From Vibrio metschnikovii CIP 69.14 (GTDB lineage Bacteria; Pseudomonadota; Gammaproteobacteria; Enterobacterales; Vibrionaceae), in NCBI RefSeq assembly GCF_000176155.1, contig NZ_ACZO01000006.1:124001-188000 (forward strand): a DNA stretch of 64,000 nt, written 5' to 3'. The stretch's first letter is position 1; the number at the start of each line of letters is the position of its first letter. The translations under genes and the position numbers were made by a program. Below the pieces are notes generated by a model. It made no database searches and was not told the origin of the DNA. It worked only from the letters and a program-made list of their open reading frames with translations. Below are positions 38,882 through 48,985 of this stretch, one piece after another.

Positions 38882-38917
38882 ACTAATAAAAATAAACAAA
38901 ACCACGTAGAGGATGTT

Positions 38918-39427
38918 ATGGCTGCTGATGAAAATTCACAAGATGCACCGAAGAGTAAAAAGAAACTGCTGATCATTATCGTTGCGGCGGCGGTTTTGCT
39001 GTTAGGTGGCGGCGGTGCAGCGTTCTTTTTAATGGGATCTGGCAGTGATCAGCAAAGTGCCGATACAGCGAATCGCCGAGCGGCACCTAGCGTTGCTCCA
39101 GTTTCTTACGTTAACATTGCTCAGCCGTTTGTGTTTAATGTCAGTGGTGATACTCGGGGACGTATGGTCCAAGTTAAAGTCCAACTGATGGTTCGTGGTA
39201 CTAATAACGAAAACCTAGCTCGTTTTCACTCTCCGTTAGTAGAAAGTACCTTATTGGCGACGTTTGCTTCAGCGACGGTTGAACAACTGCGTACTCCATC
39301 GGGGCGGGTTGAATTACGAGATAAAGCCACCGAAGATATTAAAGCCGCCATGACACAAGTGGTGGGAGAACCCGTTATTGAACGTGTTTTATTTACCGAT
39401 TTTGTAATGCAGCAGGTGAGTCCGTGA
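38918..39427 (+). CDS. fliL: Flagellar basal body-associated protein FliL
   Basis: FliL surrounds stator units and supports torque at high load. The 169-residue protein has a short basic cytoplasmic head, one membrane helix (about residues 17-40, LLIIIVAAAVLLLGGGGAAF) and a periplasmic FliL domain (NIAQPFVFNVSGDTRGRMVQ to VLFTDFVMQQ). AGAGGA precedes the ATG. Its stop overlaps the fliM GTG start as GTGA. Confidence 0.96.
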   Translation: MAADENSQDAPKSKKKLLIIIVAAAVLLLGGGGAAFFLMGSGSDQQSADTANRRAAPSVAPVSYVNIAQPFVFNVSGDTRGRMVQVKVQLMVRGTNNENLARFHSPLVESTLLATFASATVEQLRTPSGRVELRDKATEDIKAAMTQVVGEPVIERVLFTDFVMQQVSP

Positions 39428-40473
39428 CCGATTTACTAAGCCAAGACGAAATTGATGCGCTCCTTCATGGCGTTGATGGAGTGGATGACGAAGAAGAAGA
39501 GTTAGATTCGTCGACTGCCTCTTCATTTGATTTTTCGTCACAAGATCGTATCGTTCGTGGACGAATGCCGACGCTTGAGCTGATTAATGAACGCTTTGCA
39601 CGGCATATGAGGATTAGTCTGTTTAATATGCTGCGTAAAACCGCCGAAGTTTCGATTAACGGCGTACAGATGATGAAGTTTGGTGAATACCAAAATACTC
39701 TATACGTTCCGACCAGCCTTAACATGGTGCGTTTTCGTCCATTAAAGGGGACAGCGCTGGTGACAATGGAAGCGCGACTGGTATTTATTCTGGTTGAAAA
39801 CTTTTTTGGTGGTGATGGCCGCTATCATGCGCGAATTGAAGGTCGAGAATTTACACCAACCGAACGACGAGTTATCCAATTATTGTTGAAAATCGTTTTT
39901 GCCGATTATAAAGAAGCATGGTCACCAGTAATGGGGGTCGAGTTTGAATATTTAGACTCGGAAGTGAATCCGAGTATGGCGAACATCGTCAGTCCAACCG
40001 AGGTAATCGTTGTCTGTTCATTCCATATTGAAGTGGATGGTGGAGGCGGTGATTTCCATATGGTCATGCCTTATTCGATGGTTGAACCGATTCGAGAATT
40101 GCTCGATGCAGGGGTTCAATCGGATAAAATGGAAACCGATGTTCGCTGGAGCTCAGCACTACGCGACGAAATTATGGACGTGCCGATTAATTTTCGAGTC
40201 AATTTATTAGAGCAAGACATCGCGCTGCGAGATCTAATGGATTTGCAGGTTGGCGATATTATCCCGATAAAAATGCCAGAACATGCCATTATGTTTGTCG
40301 AAGAGCTACCCACTTATCGCGTTAAAATGGGACGCTCAGGTGACAAACTCGCGGTGCAAATTTCGCAAAAAATCAAACGTCCTGAAGCAATGAAAACCGA
40401 TTTGGCCTTTTTAGGTAAAGATATCATTGCTGAATTAGAAAATGACGAATTAGCCGATGAAGAACAATCTTAA
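39424..40473 (+). CDS. fliM: Flagellar motor switch protein FliM
   Basis: FliM receives CheY-P and forms the C ring with FliG and FliN. The 349-residue protein uses a GTG start overlapping fliL. The N-terminal CheY-binding peptide LLSQDEIDALLHG (residues 4-16) is intact. The middle domain carries the GGXG-like segment ENFFGGDGRYHARIEG, and the C-terminal domain is SpoA-like. Confidence 0.97.
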   Translation: MTDLLSQDEIDALLHGVDGVDDEEEELDSSTASSFDFSSQDRIVRGRMPTLELINERFARHMRISLFNMLRKTAEVSINGVQMMKFGEYQNTLYVPTSLNMVRFRPLKGTALVTMEARLVFILVENFFGGDGRYHARIEGREFTPTERRVIQLLLKIVFADYKEAWSPVMGVEFEYLDSEVNPSMANIVSPTEVIVVCSFHIEVDGGGGDFHMVMPYSMVEPIRELLDAGVQSDKMETDVRWSSALRDEIMDVPINFRVNLLEQDIALRDLMDLQVGDIIPIKMPEHAIMFVEELPTYRVKMGRSGDKLAVQISQKIKRPEAMKTDLAFLGKDIIAELENDELADEEQS

Positions 40474-40494
40474 GCGTAAGAATAGGTAGCAAAG

Positions 40495-40905
40495 ATGTCA
40501 AAATCAGATGATCAAAAATTGGCAGATGAATGGGCGGCAGCATTGGGCGAAGATCCGAATGCTCCTGATGTTGATGTCGATGAAATATTAGCAGCCCCAT
40601 TGGATGAATTAAAAGATACTTCACCGCCGATCACTGAAGATGAGCGGCGTAAGTTAGATACTATCATGGATATTCCGGTGACCATTTCGATGGAAGTGGG
40701 CCGATCTAAAATTAGTATTCGTAACTTGTTGCAATTAAACCAAGGTTCAGTCGTGGAATTGGATAGAATTGCCGGAGAATCACTTGATGTTATGGTCAAT
40801 GGAACCTTAATTGCTCATGGTGAAGTCGTTGTCGTCAATGATAAGTTCGGTATCCGTCTCACGGATGTTATTAGTCAAACAGAACGGATTAAGAAGCTGA
40901 GATAG
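40495..40905 (+). CDS. fliN: Flagellar motor switch protein FliN
   Basis: FliN completes the C ring and binds FliH during export. The 136-residue protein has an acidic N-terminal tail and the SpoA domain (about 55-136) with MDIPVTISMEVGRSKISIRN and VDVMVNGTLIAHGEVVVVN-type sequence, here LDVMVNGTLIAHGEVVVVND. It lies 21 bases after fliM and 3 bases before fliO. Confidence 0.97.
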   Translation: MSKSDDQKLADEWAAALGEDPNAPDVDVDEILAAPLDELKDTSPPITEDERRKLDTIMDIPVTISMEVGRSKISIRNLLQLNQGSVVELDRIAGESLDVMVNGTLIAHGEVVVVNDKFGIRLTDVISQTERIKKLR

Positions 40906-40908
40906 CGG

Positions 40909-41286
40909 ATGAAAAAAATCTTAGGGCTAGCCTTGCTCAGTTGCCCAGCTTTTGCCGCTCCCAGCAGTTCGTTGGATATAGCGACCACCTTAGGGTCGCT
41001 TTTATTCGTCCTGGGTTTTATTCTGTTTCTAGCTTGGTTACTTAAACGGATGAAAGTCCCGGTTTTTGGTCAGCAAAAAGGATTTCAGATCATTCGCCAG
41101 CTTCCTGTTGGGACCAAAGAACGAATCATGATAGTCCAAGCAGGGGAGGAGCAGTTTTTGATTGGGGTGACCAGTCATTCGATCCAATTGATTGCTAAAT
41201 TAGACTCACCATTAACTCAGGAGGCGCAAGATCCAACGCCTTTTGCTCATCAATTGACGCAGCTGCTAAAAAAACATGACAAATAA
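40909..41286 (+). CDS. fliO: Flagellar biosynthetic protein FliO
   Basis: FliO helps assemble the FliP ring of the export gate. This 125-residue protein has a signal-like N-terminus ([12 protein letters not shown]), one membrane helix (about residues 26-46, [19 protein letters not shown]) and a small cytoplasmic domain with [20 protein letters not shown], typical of FliO. It overlaps fliP by 11 bases. Confidence 0.9.
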   Translation: MKKILGLALLSCPAFAAPSSSLDIATTLGSLLFVLGFILFLAWLLKRMKVPVFGQQKGFQIIRQLPVGTKERIMIVQAGEEQFLIGVTSHSIQLIAKLDSPLTQEAQDPTPFAHQLTQLLKKHDK

Positions 41287-42175
41287 TCGCCAATATCACC
41301 GACTCACCCATTTACTCTGTAAAGCAATGATGCTGCTCAGTTTACTTATTTGGGCGTTTTCCTCCCCACTTTATGCTCAGCAAGAGCTTGCAACGGCCAT
41401 TCCTCCCACTGCTGCCGGTGCGCAAGGTGTTACCGTATCAGCAATGGAGAGTGAACAAGCCGGTTCAAGGAGTTTGGCCTTATCCAGCCGTAGTGGTGGC
41501 GGTGGGATTCCCGCATTCACGATGACAACTAATGCGGATGGCGGTGAAGATTATTCGATTAATCTACAAATTCTCGCTCTAATGACCATGCTGGGCTTTT
41601 TGCCAGCGATGGTTATTTTAATGACGTCATTTACGCGGATTGTTGTCGTGATGTCGATTTTGCGTCAGGCGATGGGCTTGCAGCAAACTCCCTCGAATCA
41701 GGTCATTATTGGTATTGCGATTTTTTTAACGTTTTTCATTATGTCGCCAGTGCTCAATCAGATTAATGACCAAGCGGTACAGCCTTATCTTAATGAGCAG
41801 ATCAGTGCTCGGCAGGCATTTGATTTAGCCCAGGATCCGATGAAATCTTTTATGCTTAAACAAACACGACTTAAAGATTTAGAGACGTTTGTTAACATTG
41901 CCGGTTCGAATGCGCAAAATCCGGAAGATGTCTCGATGGCGATTCTTATTCCTGCGTTTATTACCTCTGAATTGAAAACGGCATTCCAAATCGGTTTTAT
42001 GCTCTTTTTGCCTTTTCTTATTATTGATTTAGTGGTGGCTTCGGTATTAATGGCGATGGGTATGATGATGTTGTCACCGATGATCGTTTCCTTACCCTTT
42101 AAGCTGATGTTATTTGTCTTAGTTGATGGATGGAACCTAATTTTATCGACCTTAGCGGGCAGTTTTGCTTTATAG
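41276..42175 (+). CDS. fliP: Flagellar export gate protein FliP
   Basis: FliP forms the core ring of the export gate with FliQ and FliR. At 299 residues it is longer than the 245 of E. coli FliP; the extra part is N-terminal, with a cleavable signal ([15 protein letters not shown]) and a 50-residue polar stretch before the conserved domain. Conserved segments are [32 protein letters not shown] and the last two membrane helices. An internal ATG pair near 41327 is a possible alternative start. Confidence 0.95.
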   Translation: MTNNRQYHRLTHLLCKAMMLLSLLIWAFSSPLYAQQELATAIPPTAAGAQGVTVSAMESEQAGSRSLALSSRSGGGGIPAFTMTTNADGGEDYSINLQILALMTMLGFLPAMVILMTSFTRIVVVMSILRQAMGLQQTPSNQVIIGIAIFLTFFIMSPVLNQINDQAVQPYLNEQISARQAFDLAQDPMKSFMLKQTRLKDLETFVNIAGSNAQNPEDVSMAILIPAFITSELKTAFQIGFMLFLPFLIIDLVVASVLMAMGMMMLSPMIVSLPFKLMLFVLVDGWNLILSTLAGSFAL

Positions 42176-42187
42176 CGGGAGAGACAA

Positions 42188-42457
42188 ATGACACCTGAGC
42201 TGTTTGTTGAGCTATTTCGTGAAGCATTATGGTTAGTGCTGATCATGGTTTGCGCCATCATTGTACCTAGCCTAATAATTGGTTTAGTTGTGGCGGTGTT
42301 TCAAGCCGCAACCTCAATCAACGAACAGACACTAAGCTTTTTACCACGTTTGATTGTGACTCTATTAGCATTAATGATATTTGCCCATTGGATGACTCAA
42401 ATGCTGATGGAGTTTTTCTTCGCCATGATTGAGCGCTTGCCACAAGTTTTATTTTAG
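42188..42457 (+). CDS. fliQ: Flagellar export gate protein FliQ
   Basis: FliQ is an 89-residue, two-helix membrane subunit of the export gate. TPELFVELFREALWLVLIMV and VVAVFQAATSINEQTLSFLP are the family signatures. The ribosome site is GGGAGAG. It lies 12 bases after fliP and 8 before fliR. Confidence 0.96.
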   Translation: MTPELFVELFREALWLVLIMVCAIIVPSLIIGLVVAVFQAATSINEQTLSFLPRLIVTLLALMIFAHWMTQMLMEFFFAMIERLPQVLF

Positions 42458-42465
42458 GAGCTGCG

Positions 42466-43248
42466 ATGGAATACCCAGCCAGTGTAGTCCTAGATTTTAT
42501 TGCACACTACTTTTGGCCCTTTACACGTATTTCAGCCATGTTGATGGTGATGACCGTCACTGGCGCGCGGTTTGTGTCGCCGCGTATTCGCCTGTATCTT
42601 GGTTTAGCGATCACACTCGCCGTAATGCCAGCTGTGCCAGCGATTGCCGATGATTTGCAACTCCTCTCGTTTCAAGGTTTTTTAACCACACTAGAACAAA
42701 TCATTATTGGCGTGGCGATGGGGATGGTGACTCAGTTTTTAATTCAAACCTTTGTTATCCTTGGTCAAATACTCGGTATGCAAGCCAGTTTGGGGTTTGC
42801 TTCTATGGTTGATCCTGCTAATGGACAGAATACGCCGCTGTTAGGCCAATTGTTTATGTTTTTAGCAACGATGTTTTTTTTGGCGACGGATGGCCATTTA
42901 ACCATGATTCAGTTGGTGGTGCTGAGCTTCACCAGTTTACCGATTGGCGCAGGATCGCTGACTAATGTCGATTATTATGAGCTCTCCCAATGGTTAGGGA
43001 TTATGTTTAAAGTGGCGTTGAGTATGTCACTGTCTGGGATCATTGCGTTATTAACCGTTAACCTTTCCTTTGGGGTAATGACTCGGGCTGCACCACAATT
43101 GAATATCTTTTCGCTAGGTTTTGCCTTTGCTCTTTTGGTCGGCTTACTGATTTGTGGTTATATTGTCAGTGGTCTATTTGCGCACTATGATCTGTTTTGG
43201 GCAGAGGGTGAGCAGCAACTGTGTCGTTTGATCCGCCTGAACTGTTAG
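42466..43248 (+). CDS. fliR: Flagellar export gate protein FliR
   Basis: FliR caps the FliPQR gate complex. The 260-residue protein has about six membrane segments and the conserved LGQILGMQASLGFASMVDPA and ALLTVNLSFGVMTRAAPQLN stretches. TAGGAG precedes the ATG. flhB follows after 9 bases. Confidence 0.96.
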   Translation: MEYPASVVLDFIAHYFWPFTRISAMLMVMTVTGARFVSPRIRLYLGLAITLAVMPAVPAIADDLQLLSFQGFLTTLEQIIIGVAMGMVTQFLIQTFVILGQILGMQASLGFASMVDPANGQNTPLLGQLFMFLATMFFLATDGHLTMIQLVVLSFTSLPIGAGSLTNVDYYELSQWLGIMFKVALSMSLSGIIALLTVNLSFGVMTRAAPQLNIFSLGFAFALLVGLLICGYIVSGLFAHYDLFWAEGEQQLCRLIRLNC

Positions 43249-43257
43249 GAGAAACCC

Positions 43258-44388
43258 GTGGCAGAGTCTGATGGACAAGAAAGAACCGAAGAGGCGACCC
43301 CCAGGCGCTTGCAACAAGCCAAAGAAAAAGGGCAGGTTGCAAGGTCGAAAGAGTTAGCGTCGGTATCGGTATTAATCATTGGTTCGGTAGCCCTAATGTG
43401 GTTTGGCGAAATGTTAGCCAGTCGCTTGTATACTACGATGGGACGGTTTTTTTCTCTGAGCCGTGAAGAGATTTTCGACAGTAGCAAACTGTTCGATATT
43501 ATTGCTGGTACGCTGACCCATTTAATTTTCCCACTACTACTGATCCTCATTACCTTATTTGTGGCTGCGCTGATCGGGGCTGCTGGTGTTGGCGGGGTTA
43601 GTTTTTCTGCTGAGGCGGCAAGACCTAAGTTATCAAAAATCAGTCCGTTGAGCGGCTTTAAACGCATGTTTGGTATGCAGAGTTTAGTTGAGCTGTTTAA
43701 GTCGATACTCAAAGTACTCTTAGTGGCTGGGGTGGCTTTCTATCTGATTGACGCTTCGAAAAATGATCTTTTTCAACTCAGTATGGATGTGTATCCACAA
43801 AATATTTTCCATGCGTTAGAAATTCTACTTAATTTTATTTTGCTGATCAGCTGTTCACTGCTGGTGGTCGTCGCGATTGATGTGCCTTTTCAGATTTGGC
43901 AACACGCTGAAAAACTGAAAATGACCAAGCAAGAGATTAAAGACGAATACAAAGATACGGAAGGTAAGCCTGAAGTTAAAGGTCGGATTCGGATGTTGCA
44001 GCGTGAAGCGGCACAACGCAGGATGATGGCCGATGTCCCTCAAGCGGACGTCATTATCACCAACCCCGATCACTTTTCAGTGGCGCTACGTTATAAGCAA
44101 GGAACGGATAAAGCCCCCATTGTGGTTGCCAAAGGCGGCGATTTTCTGGCCCTTAAAATCCGTGAAATTGCCCGTGAGCACGAGATTATGATTGTTGCCG
44201 CTCCTCCGCTAGCGCGGGCACTGTACTACACCACAGAGCTAGAGCAGGAAATTCCAGATGGTTTATTTGTGGCCGTCGCCCAGGTATTGGCTTATGTGTT
44301 CCAAATTAAGCAATATCGCCGCAAAGGGGGTCAGCGCCCAGTGTTGAAAACGCAAGAGCTGCCAATACCACCGGACATGCGCTACTAG
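43258..44388 (+). CDS. flhB: Flagellar export switch protein FlhB with NPDH cleavage motif
   Basis: FlhB controls the change of export substrate from hook to filament proteins through self-cleavage. The 376-residue protein starts with GTG after TAGGAG, has four membrane helices (about 33-55, 90-113, 148-165 and 185-208) and a cytoplasmic domain. The autocleavage motif, normally Asn269-Pro-Thr-His272, reads NPDH at exactly 269-272. The catalytic Asn and the His are kept. It is the last gene of the fliK operon in this window; no strong terminator follows. Confidence 0.96.
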   Translation: MAESDGQERTEEATPRRLQQAKEKGQVARSKELASVSVLIIGSVALMWFGEMLASRLYTTMGRFFSLSREEIFDSSKLFDIIAGTLTHLIFPLLLILITLFVAALIGAAGVGGVSFSAEAARPKLSKISPLSGFKRMFGMQSLVELFKSILKVLLVAGVAFYLIDASKNDLFQLSMDVYPQNIFHALEILLNFILLISCSLLVVVAIDVPFQIWQHAEKLKMTKQEIKDEYKDTEGKPEVKGRIRMLQREAAQRRMMADVPQADVIITNPDHFSVALRYKQGTDKAPIVVAKGGDFLALKIREIAREHEIMIVAAPPLARALYYTTELEQEIPDGLFVAVAQVLAYVFQIKQYRRKGGQRPVLKTQELPIPPDMRY

Positions 44389-44455
44389 CGCAGACTCTCT
44401 ATCGTTGAGCCGTATTATTGCCAGTGGTTCTGTGTTATTCCAGACCAATACCGTA

Positions 44456-45010
44456 TTACTTATCGGGAATCGATAATAAGATCAACAGAGCCCCATTGCC
44501 ACCAAACTCTAATGGCGCTTGATGAAAAGCGAGGACATCAGGATGTTGAGCCAACCACAATGGCACTTTCTGTTTAAGAATATGTTTACCAATACCATGT
44601 TGTACGCAAGCACAGTGAACTTTTTCTTTTAGGCAATAAGCAATCATTGCACCGAGTTCTCGTTTGGCTTCCTGTTGAGTCATACCATGCATATCGAGAA
44701 ACACCTCAGGCGAATACACACCGCGGCGCAGTTTTTTAACTTCATACTTAGAGATATCACTCCTAGCATAACGGGTTGGTCCTTCTTCACTAAGTAGAGG
44801 CACAAATTCATCGGAAAAATAAAAATGGGTATCACTGGCTTCTCGTGAGTGACGGCGAATTTCTTTTTGCTTGGGATTTCTGTTTGGCGATTGGGTTATG
44901 GTATCCTGAGATAACTTTTTTACGCCTTTTACTGCCTCGTGAAACAGAGCAAAATCATCATTCGCATCGAGATCATGACAGTGACTGATGTCGGTGTTTT
45001 TTTTGTTCAT
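44456..45010 (-). CDS. smrB: Ribosome rescue factor/endonuclease SmrB
   Basis: SmrB is an Smr-domain endonuclease that cleaves mRNA between collided ribosomes. From the ATG at 45010 (MNKKNTDISHCHDLD) the protein has 184 residues; upstream codons to 45070 are not family-like. The Smr domain (about 95-180) has LDMHGMTQQEAKREL and the HGIGKHILK loop, equivalent to the DLHG and HGKG catalytic elements. It is divergent from prmB, as in E. coli and V. cholerae. Confidence 0.93.
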   Translation of the reverse strand: MNKKNTDISHCHDLDANDDFALFHEAVKGVKKLSQDTITQSPNRNPKQKEIRRHSREASDTHFYFSDEFVPLLSEEGPTRYARSDISKYEVKKLRRGVYSPEVFLDMHGMTQQEAKRELGAMIAYCLKEKVHCACVQHGIGKHILKQKVPLWLAQHPDVLAFHQAPLEFGGNGALLILLSIPDK

Positions 45011-45072
45011 GAAAGTTAAATTATCAGTTATTTTCGGTATTGGCAGTATTGTAGCGCTTTTCGGAGGCAATT

Positions 45073-46005
45073 TTGGATAAGATTTTTGTAGATGAGGCGG
45101 TTTCTGAACTGCATACCCTTCAGGACATGATCCGTTGGACGGTGAGTCGTTTCAATGCGGCACAGTTATTTTATGGTCACGGAACCGATAATGCATGGGA
45201 TGAAGCCGTTCAGTTAATCTTACCGACACTCTATTTACCGATTGACGTTCCGCCTCATGTACTGAATTCCCGTTTAACGGGCAGTGAGCGATTACGTGTG
45301 GTGGAGCGAGTCATTAAGCGGATTAATGAGCGCACGCCTATTGCTTATTTAACCAATAAAGCATGGTTTTGTGGTCTAGAGTTTTTCGTTGATGAGCGAG
45401 TCTTAGTGCCTCGTTCACCGATTGGTGAATTGATTCAAGCGCAATTTTCACCTTGGTTACTTGATGAGCCGACTCGGATTATGGATTTATGTACGGGCAG
45501 TGGTTGTATTGCAATTGCTTGCGCCTATGCTTTCCCTGAAGCTGAAGTGGATGCGATTGATATTTCAGCTGACGCTTTGCAGGTGGCTGAGCAAAATATT
45601 CAAGATCACGGTTTAGAGCAGCAAGTGTTCCCGATTCGTTCAGATTTATTTCGCGATTTACCGAAAGAGCAATACGACATTATTGTTACTAATCCTCCTT
45701 ATGTCGATCAAGAGGATATGAACAGTTTACCCGATGAGTTCAAGCATGAGCCAGAGTTAGGGCTTGCGGCGGGAACGGATGGTTTAAAACTCGCACGACG
45801 CATTTTAGCTAATGCGCCTCACTATCTAACGGATAATGGGATTTTAGTTTGTGAAGTGGGTAACTCAATGATTCACCTGGTGGATCAGTACCCTAATATT
45901 CCGTTTACTTGGTTAGAGTTTGAAAATGGTGGTCACGGGGTCTTTTTATTAACCAAGCAACAGTTACTTGATTGTGCAGAAGAATTCTCACTGTATCGTG
46001 ATTAA
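45073..46005 (+). CDS. prmB: Ribosomal protein L3 glutamine methyltransferase PrmB
   Basis: PrmB methylates a glutamine of ribosomal protein L3. The 310-residue protein starts at a TTG preceded by GGAGG at 5 bases; no ATG fits. The SAM-binding motif is DLCTGSGC (138-145) and the catalytic NPPY is at 207-210. The longer N-terminal domain distinguishes it from PrmC, the end of which is also in this window. Confidence 0.94.
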   Translation: MDKIFVDEAVSELHTLQDMIRWTVSRFNAAQLFYGHGTDNAWDEAVQLILPTLYLPIDVPPHVLNSRLTGSERLRVVERVIKRINERTPIAYLTNKAWFCGLEFFVDERVLVPRSPIGELIQAQFSPWLLDEPTRIMDLCTGSGCIAIACAYAFPEAEVDAIDISADALQVAEQNIQDHGLEQQVFPIRSDLFRDLPKEQYDIIVTNPPYVDQEDMNSLPDEFKHEPELGLAAGTDGLKLARRILANAPHYLTDNGILVCEVGNSMIHLVDQYPNIPFTWLEFENGGHGVFLLTKQQLLDCAEEFSLYRD

Positions 46006-46054
46006 CCCAGCTGAGATTAAAGCTTAATCATTTTTCATTAATCATGATCTCTCT

Positions 46055-46080
46055 ACGCCGACGCGATGTCGGCGTTTTTT
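46055..46080 (+). terminator. Terminator after prmB
   Basis: ACGCCGAC and GTCGGCGT form an 8-base-pair stem with a 4-base loop and a T-run. It lies 50 bases after the prmB stop. Confidence 0.9.
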
Positions 46081-46435
46081 ATGGATGGTAGCGCGGAGTG
46101 AAATCGTATGTCTGGGGCGCATTTTATGGCATCAGCGAGGGGCAAAGCCGCATTTTAAGGAAAACGTCAGTCGGGACTTTACATCATTGGCTAATCAAGC
46201 GAGTATGATTTCATGATTAACAAAAGCTCCTTCCTTGATGAGATGATCCCCAAGCTATTGGGCGTGGTAGGTAGGCGGCCGGTGAGCGACTCTCCATGAG
46301 CATAGGTAACGATGCGATTGGGGCAACGAACGTAGCCAACACCACTGTAGCTTCAAGTAGCAAAGGGATAGCTAGGAATAAGGATGCTGGTAAGTCAATA
46401 CGGATTTACTTATTGATGGGAAGTTTGAGGAAAAC
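46081..46435. other. Unexplained 355-base region before aroC
   Basis: I see no convincing gene here on either strand. A short open frame starting at 46296 runs into aroC in the wrong frame and is rejected. The region follows a terminator and must hold the aroC promoter; I could not pick one with confidence. Confidence 0.4.
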
Positions 46436-47521
46436 ATGGCAGGAAACAGTATTGGACAACATTTTCGAGTCACCACTTTTGGCGAAAGTCATGGTGTTGC
46501 ATTAGGGTGTATCATCGATGGTTGCCCTCCTGGTCTTGAAATCAGTGCCGCTGATTTACAAGTAGACTTGGATCGCCGTCGTCCGGGTACATCGCGTTAT
46601 ACTACTCAGCGCCGTGAAGCGGATGAAGTGAAAATTCTTTCTGGTATTTTTGAAGGTAAAACGACAGGGACTTCTATCGGCTTATTGATTGAAAATACCG
46701 ATCAGCGTTCGACCGATTATTCAGATATTAAAGATAAATTTCGTCCTGGACATGCGGACTATACCTACCATCAAAAGTACGGTTTACGTGACTATCGGGG
46801 TGGTGGCCGTTCATCGGCACGCGAGACGGCGATGCGTGTGGCGGCTGGTGGTATTGCGAAAAAATACCTGCAACAAGAATTTGGTATTGAGATCCGTGCT
46901 TATCTTGCCCAAATGGGTGATATTGCGATTGAAAAAGTGGATTGGAATGAAATTGAAAACAATGCCTTTTTTTGTCCTGATATCGATAAAGTCGCTCAGT
47001 TTGATCAATTAATCCGCGATTTAAAAAAGCAAGGTGATTCGATTGGTGCCAAAATTCAAGTCGTGGCAACCAAAGTACCCGTAGGCTTAGGTGAACCGGT
47101 ATTTGATCGACTCGATGCGGATATTGCTCATGCACTGATGAGCATTAATGCGGTTAAAGGGGTAGAGATTGGCGACGGCTTTGATGTGGTGCGCCAAAAA
47201 GGCAGCGAACATCGTGATTTGCTCACCCCGGACGGCTTTGCAAGCAATCATGCCGGGGGGATTTTGGGCGGAATTTCTTCAGGTCAAGACATTGTTGCCA
47301 ATATCGCCTTAAAGCCGACGTCGAGTATTACCGTGCCTGGACAAACCATTACCCGTCAAGGTGAGCCAACGGAGCTTATCACCAAAGGGCGACACGACCC
47401 TTGCGTGGGTATTCGCGCGGTACCGATTGCTGAGGCGATGTTAGCCATTGTGCTGATGGATCACTTGCTGCGTCATCGTGGTCAAAATCAATCAGTACAC
47501 ACTGAAACGCCTATTTTATAA
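46436..47521 (+). CDS. aroC: Chorismate synthase
   Basis: AroC converts 5-enolpyruvylshikimate 3-phosphate to chorismate using reduced FMN. The 361-residue length is the family norm. Signatures are [18 protein letters not shown] at the start, [31 protein letters not shown] and the C-terminal [25 protein letters not shown] ribosome site precedes the ATG. The neighbours prmB and smrB upstream are the same as in E. coli. Confidence 0.97.
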   Translation: MAGNSIGQHFRVTTFGESHGVALGCIIDGCPPGLEISAADLQVDLDRRRPGTSRYTTQRREADEVKILSGIFEGKTTGTSIGLLIENTDQRSTDYSDIKDKFRPGHADYTYHQKYGLRDYRGGGRSSARETAMRVAAGGIAKKYLQQEFGIEIRAYLAQMGDIAIEKVDWNEIENNAFFCPDIDKVAQFDQLIRDLKKQGDSIGAKIQVVATKVPVGLGEPVFDRLDADIAHALMSINAVKGVEIGDGFDVVRQKGSEHRDLLTPDGFASNHAGGILGGISSGQDIVANIALKPTSSITVPGQTITRQGEPTELITKGRHDPCVGIRAVPIAEAMLAIVLMDHLLRHRGQNQSVHTETPIL

Positions 47522-47532
47522 TGCTAATCGAC

Positions 47533-47564
47533 ACACTCAGCGCCCGTCACAGGGCACTGAGTGT
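47533..47564. terminator. Hairpin between converging aroC and TRIC genes
   Basis: ACACTCAG-C-GCCC pairs with GGGC-A-CTGAGTGT, 12 pairs with one internal mismatch and a 6-base loop. The T-run is poor, so it may act as a 3' end stabiliser as much as a terminator. Confidence 0.6.
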
Positions 47565-47619
47565 TGTGAGTTATTGACCAACAATGGGTTCAGATGTTCT
47601 GGCTCTTAAATTATGGTAA

Positions 47620-48246
47620 TTAGTGCAGCGGTTTATCGGTTTCAACTAAATGGAATGATGGTAAGCGCCATTTAAAACGCACCGCGGCCATGCGCAGAAG
47701 ATAACCGACCACTAACGTTGCAATGGTATTGGTTGTCTCACTGATGCCAAGTTCTAATAAGGTGAGATAAAGCCCTGATGCAATCAACGCTACAGAAGCG
47801 TAAAGCTCATCATGCAGTACCAGTGGTGGTTGGCGGCAGATTAAATCACGCAACAAGCCACCAAATACCCCAGTGACTAAGGCCGCGACCATACAGATCA
47901 TCACATGATGCCCCATTTCTAAGGCGACTTTGGTGCCGATAATGCTAAACACGATCAATCCTAACGCGTCCAAGCGAATAAATAGCCCTTTGAGTTTAAT
48001 CACCCAACGATAAATCCCAGTGGTTAATACACCGGCTAAGCAAGTAATCGCCAGATACTCAGGATTTTTTACCCAGCCAAGCGGATAATGACCGAGAAGA
48101 ATATCACGCACCGTGCCACCACCAATCGCCGTTGCGCTTGCCACTAGCATAACGCCAAACCAATCCATTTTCCGACGACCAGCACTAAGAGCTCCGGTCA
48201 TTGCTTCTGCTGTGATGCCAATAATGTATAGAACGCTAAGTAGCAT
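47620..48246 (-). CDS. TRIC/UPF0126 family cation channel protein (YadS-like)
   Basis: This is a 208-residue membrane protein made of two related halves with about seven helices. Each half carries the family glycine-rich loop: AIGGGTVRDILLG and VFGGLLRDLICRQPPLVL. Bacterial members are homologues of trimeric intracellular cation channels; ion selectivity of this one is inferred from family. It is convergent with aroC and divergent from epmC. Confidence 0.88.
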   Translation of the reverse strand: MLLSVLYIIGITAEAMTGALSAGRRKMDWFGVMLVASATAIGGGTVRDILLGHYPLGWVKNPEYLAITCLAGVLTTGIYRWVIKLKGLFIRLDALGLIVFSIIGTKVALEMGHHVMICMVAALVTGVFGGLLRDLICRQPPLVLHDELYASVALIASGLYLTLLELGISETTNTIATLVVGYLLRMAAVRFKWRLPSFHLVETDKPLH

Positions 48247-48444
48247 AGTTAACCTTATTACGTATTGATTACTTGAGCCGAGAAAGGCGCAAGTGTAGAG
48301 CGAATCGAGCAGTTTGACGAATGAGTTTTTATAGGGCGAAAAGGGCAGCCAGATTACTTAATCTAATAATTTTGTTTGAACGCTTTACCCTAAAGGAAAA
48401 AATCGCGAGAATGCTGGCCATTAAGCCGACGAGAGTAGCTGTTG

Positions 48445-48975
48445 ATGACCCATCAGTATCAAGATTTAATCGCTATTTTTAATCAAACTTTTTTTACCGA
48501 CTACCAGACTCAACTTGAGCTAGGCGGTGACGAACCCGTATATTTACCCGCCGATGAACAGACGCCATATCATCGGATCATTTTTGCGCGCGGGTTTTAT
48601 GCGTCGGCACTGCACGAGATCGCTCATTGGTGCGTTGCTGGGCCTGAGCGCCGCTTACTAGAAGATTTTGGCTATTGGTATGAGCCGGATGGTCGTTCAG
48701 CGCAAGTACAAGCGGAGTTTGAGCGGGTAGAAGTAAGGCCGCAGGCTTATGAGTGGATTTTAGCGCAAAGCGCAGGATTCCCCTTTACGGTAAGCTGTGA
48801 CAACCTACATGGTGATCATGAGCCTGATAGGTTGGTGTTTATGCACAAGGTTCATCAACAAGTGTTGGGGATACTAAAAACTGGTTTGCCTCCTCGAGTG
48901 GCGCGATTATCACAGGCTTTACGGGCGTTTTATCACACTCCGCCGTTGAGCGCTGATCAATTTATAGTGAAATAA
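48445..48975 (+). CDS. epmC: Elongation factor P hydroxylase EpmC
   Basis: EpmC (YfcM) hydroxylates the beta-lysylated lysine of elongation factor P. The 176-residue protein carries the metal-binding HEIAH motif at residues 57-61 in ASALHEIAHWCVAGPERR, and FGYWYEPDGRSAQVQAEFE downstream. I start at the ATG at 48445, just after a TTG. EpmA and EpmB are not in the window. The order epmC-yfcL-(oxidoreductase)-mnmC-fabB resembles E. coli. Confidence 0.92.
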   Translation: MTHQYQDLIAIFNQTFFTDYQTQLELGGDEPVYLPADEQTPYHRIIFARGFYASALHEIAHWCVAGPERRLLEDFGYWYEPDGRSAQVQAEFERVEVRPQAYEWILAQSAGFPFTVSCDNLHGDHEPDRLVFMHKVHQQVLGILKTGLPPRVARLSQALRAFYHTPPLSADQFIVK

Positions 48976-48985
48976 TGAGAAGACG

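Noticed and set aside
46296..46505. Plus-strand open frame of 69 codons before aroC
   Set aside because: It runs into aroC in another frame, and the aroC start is well defined by its conserved N-terminus and ribosome site.
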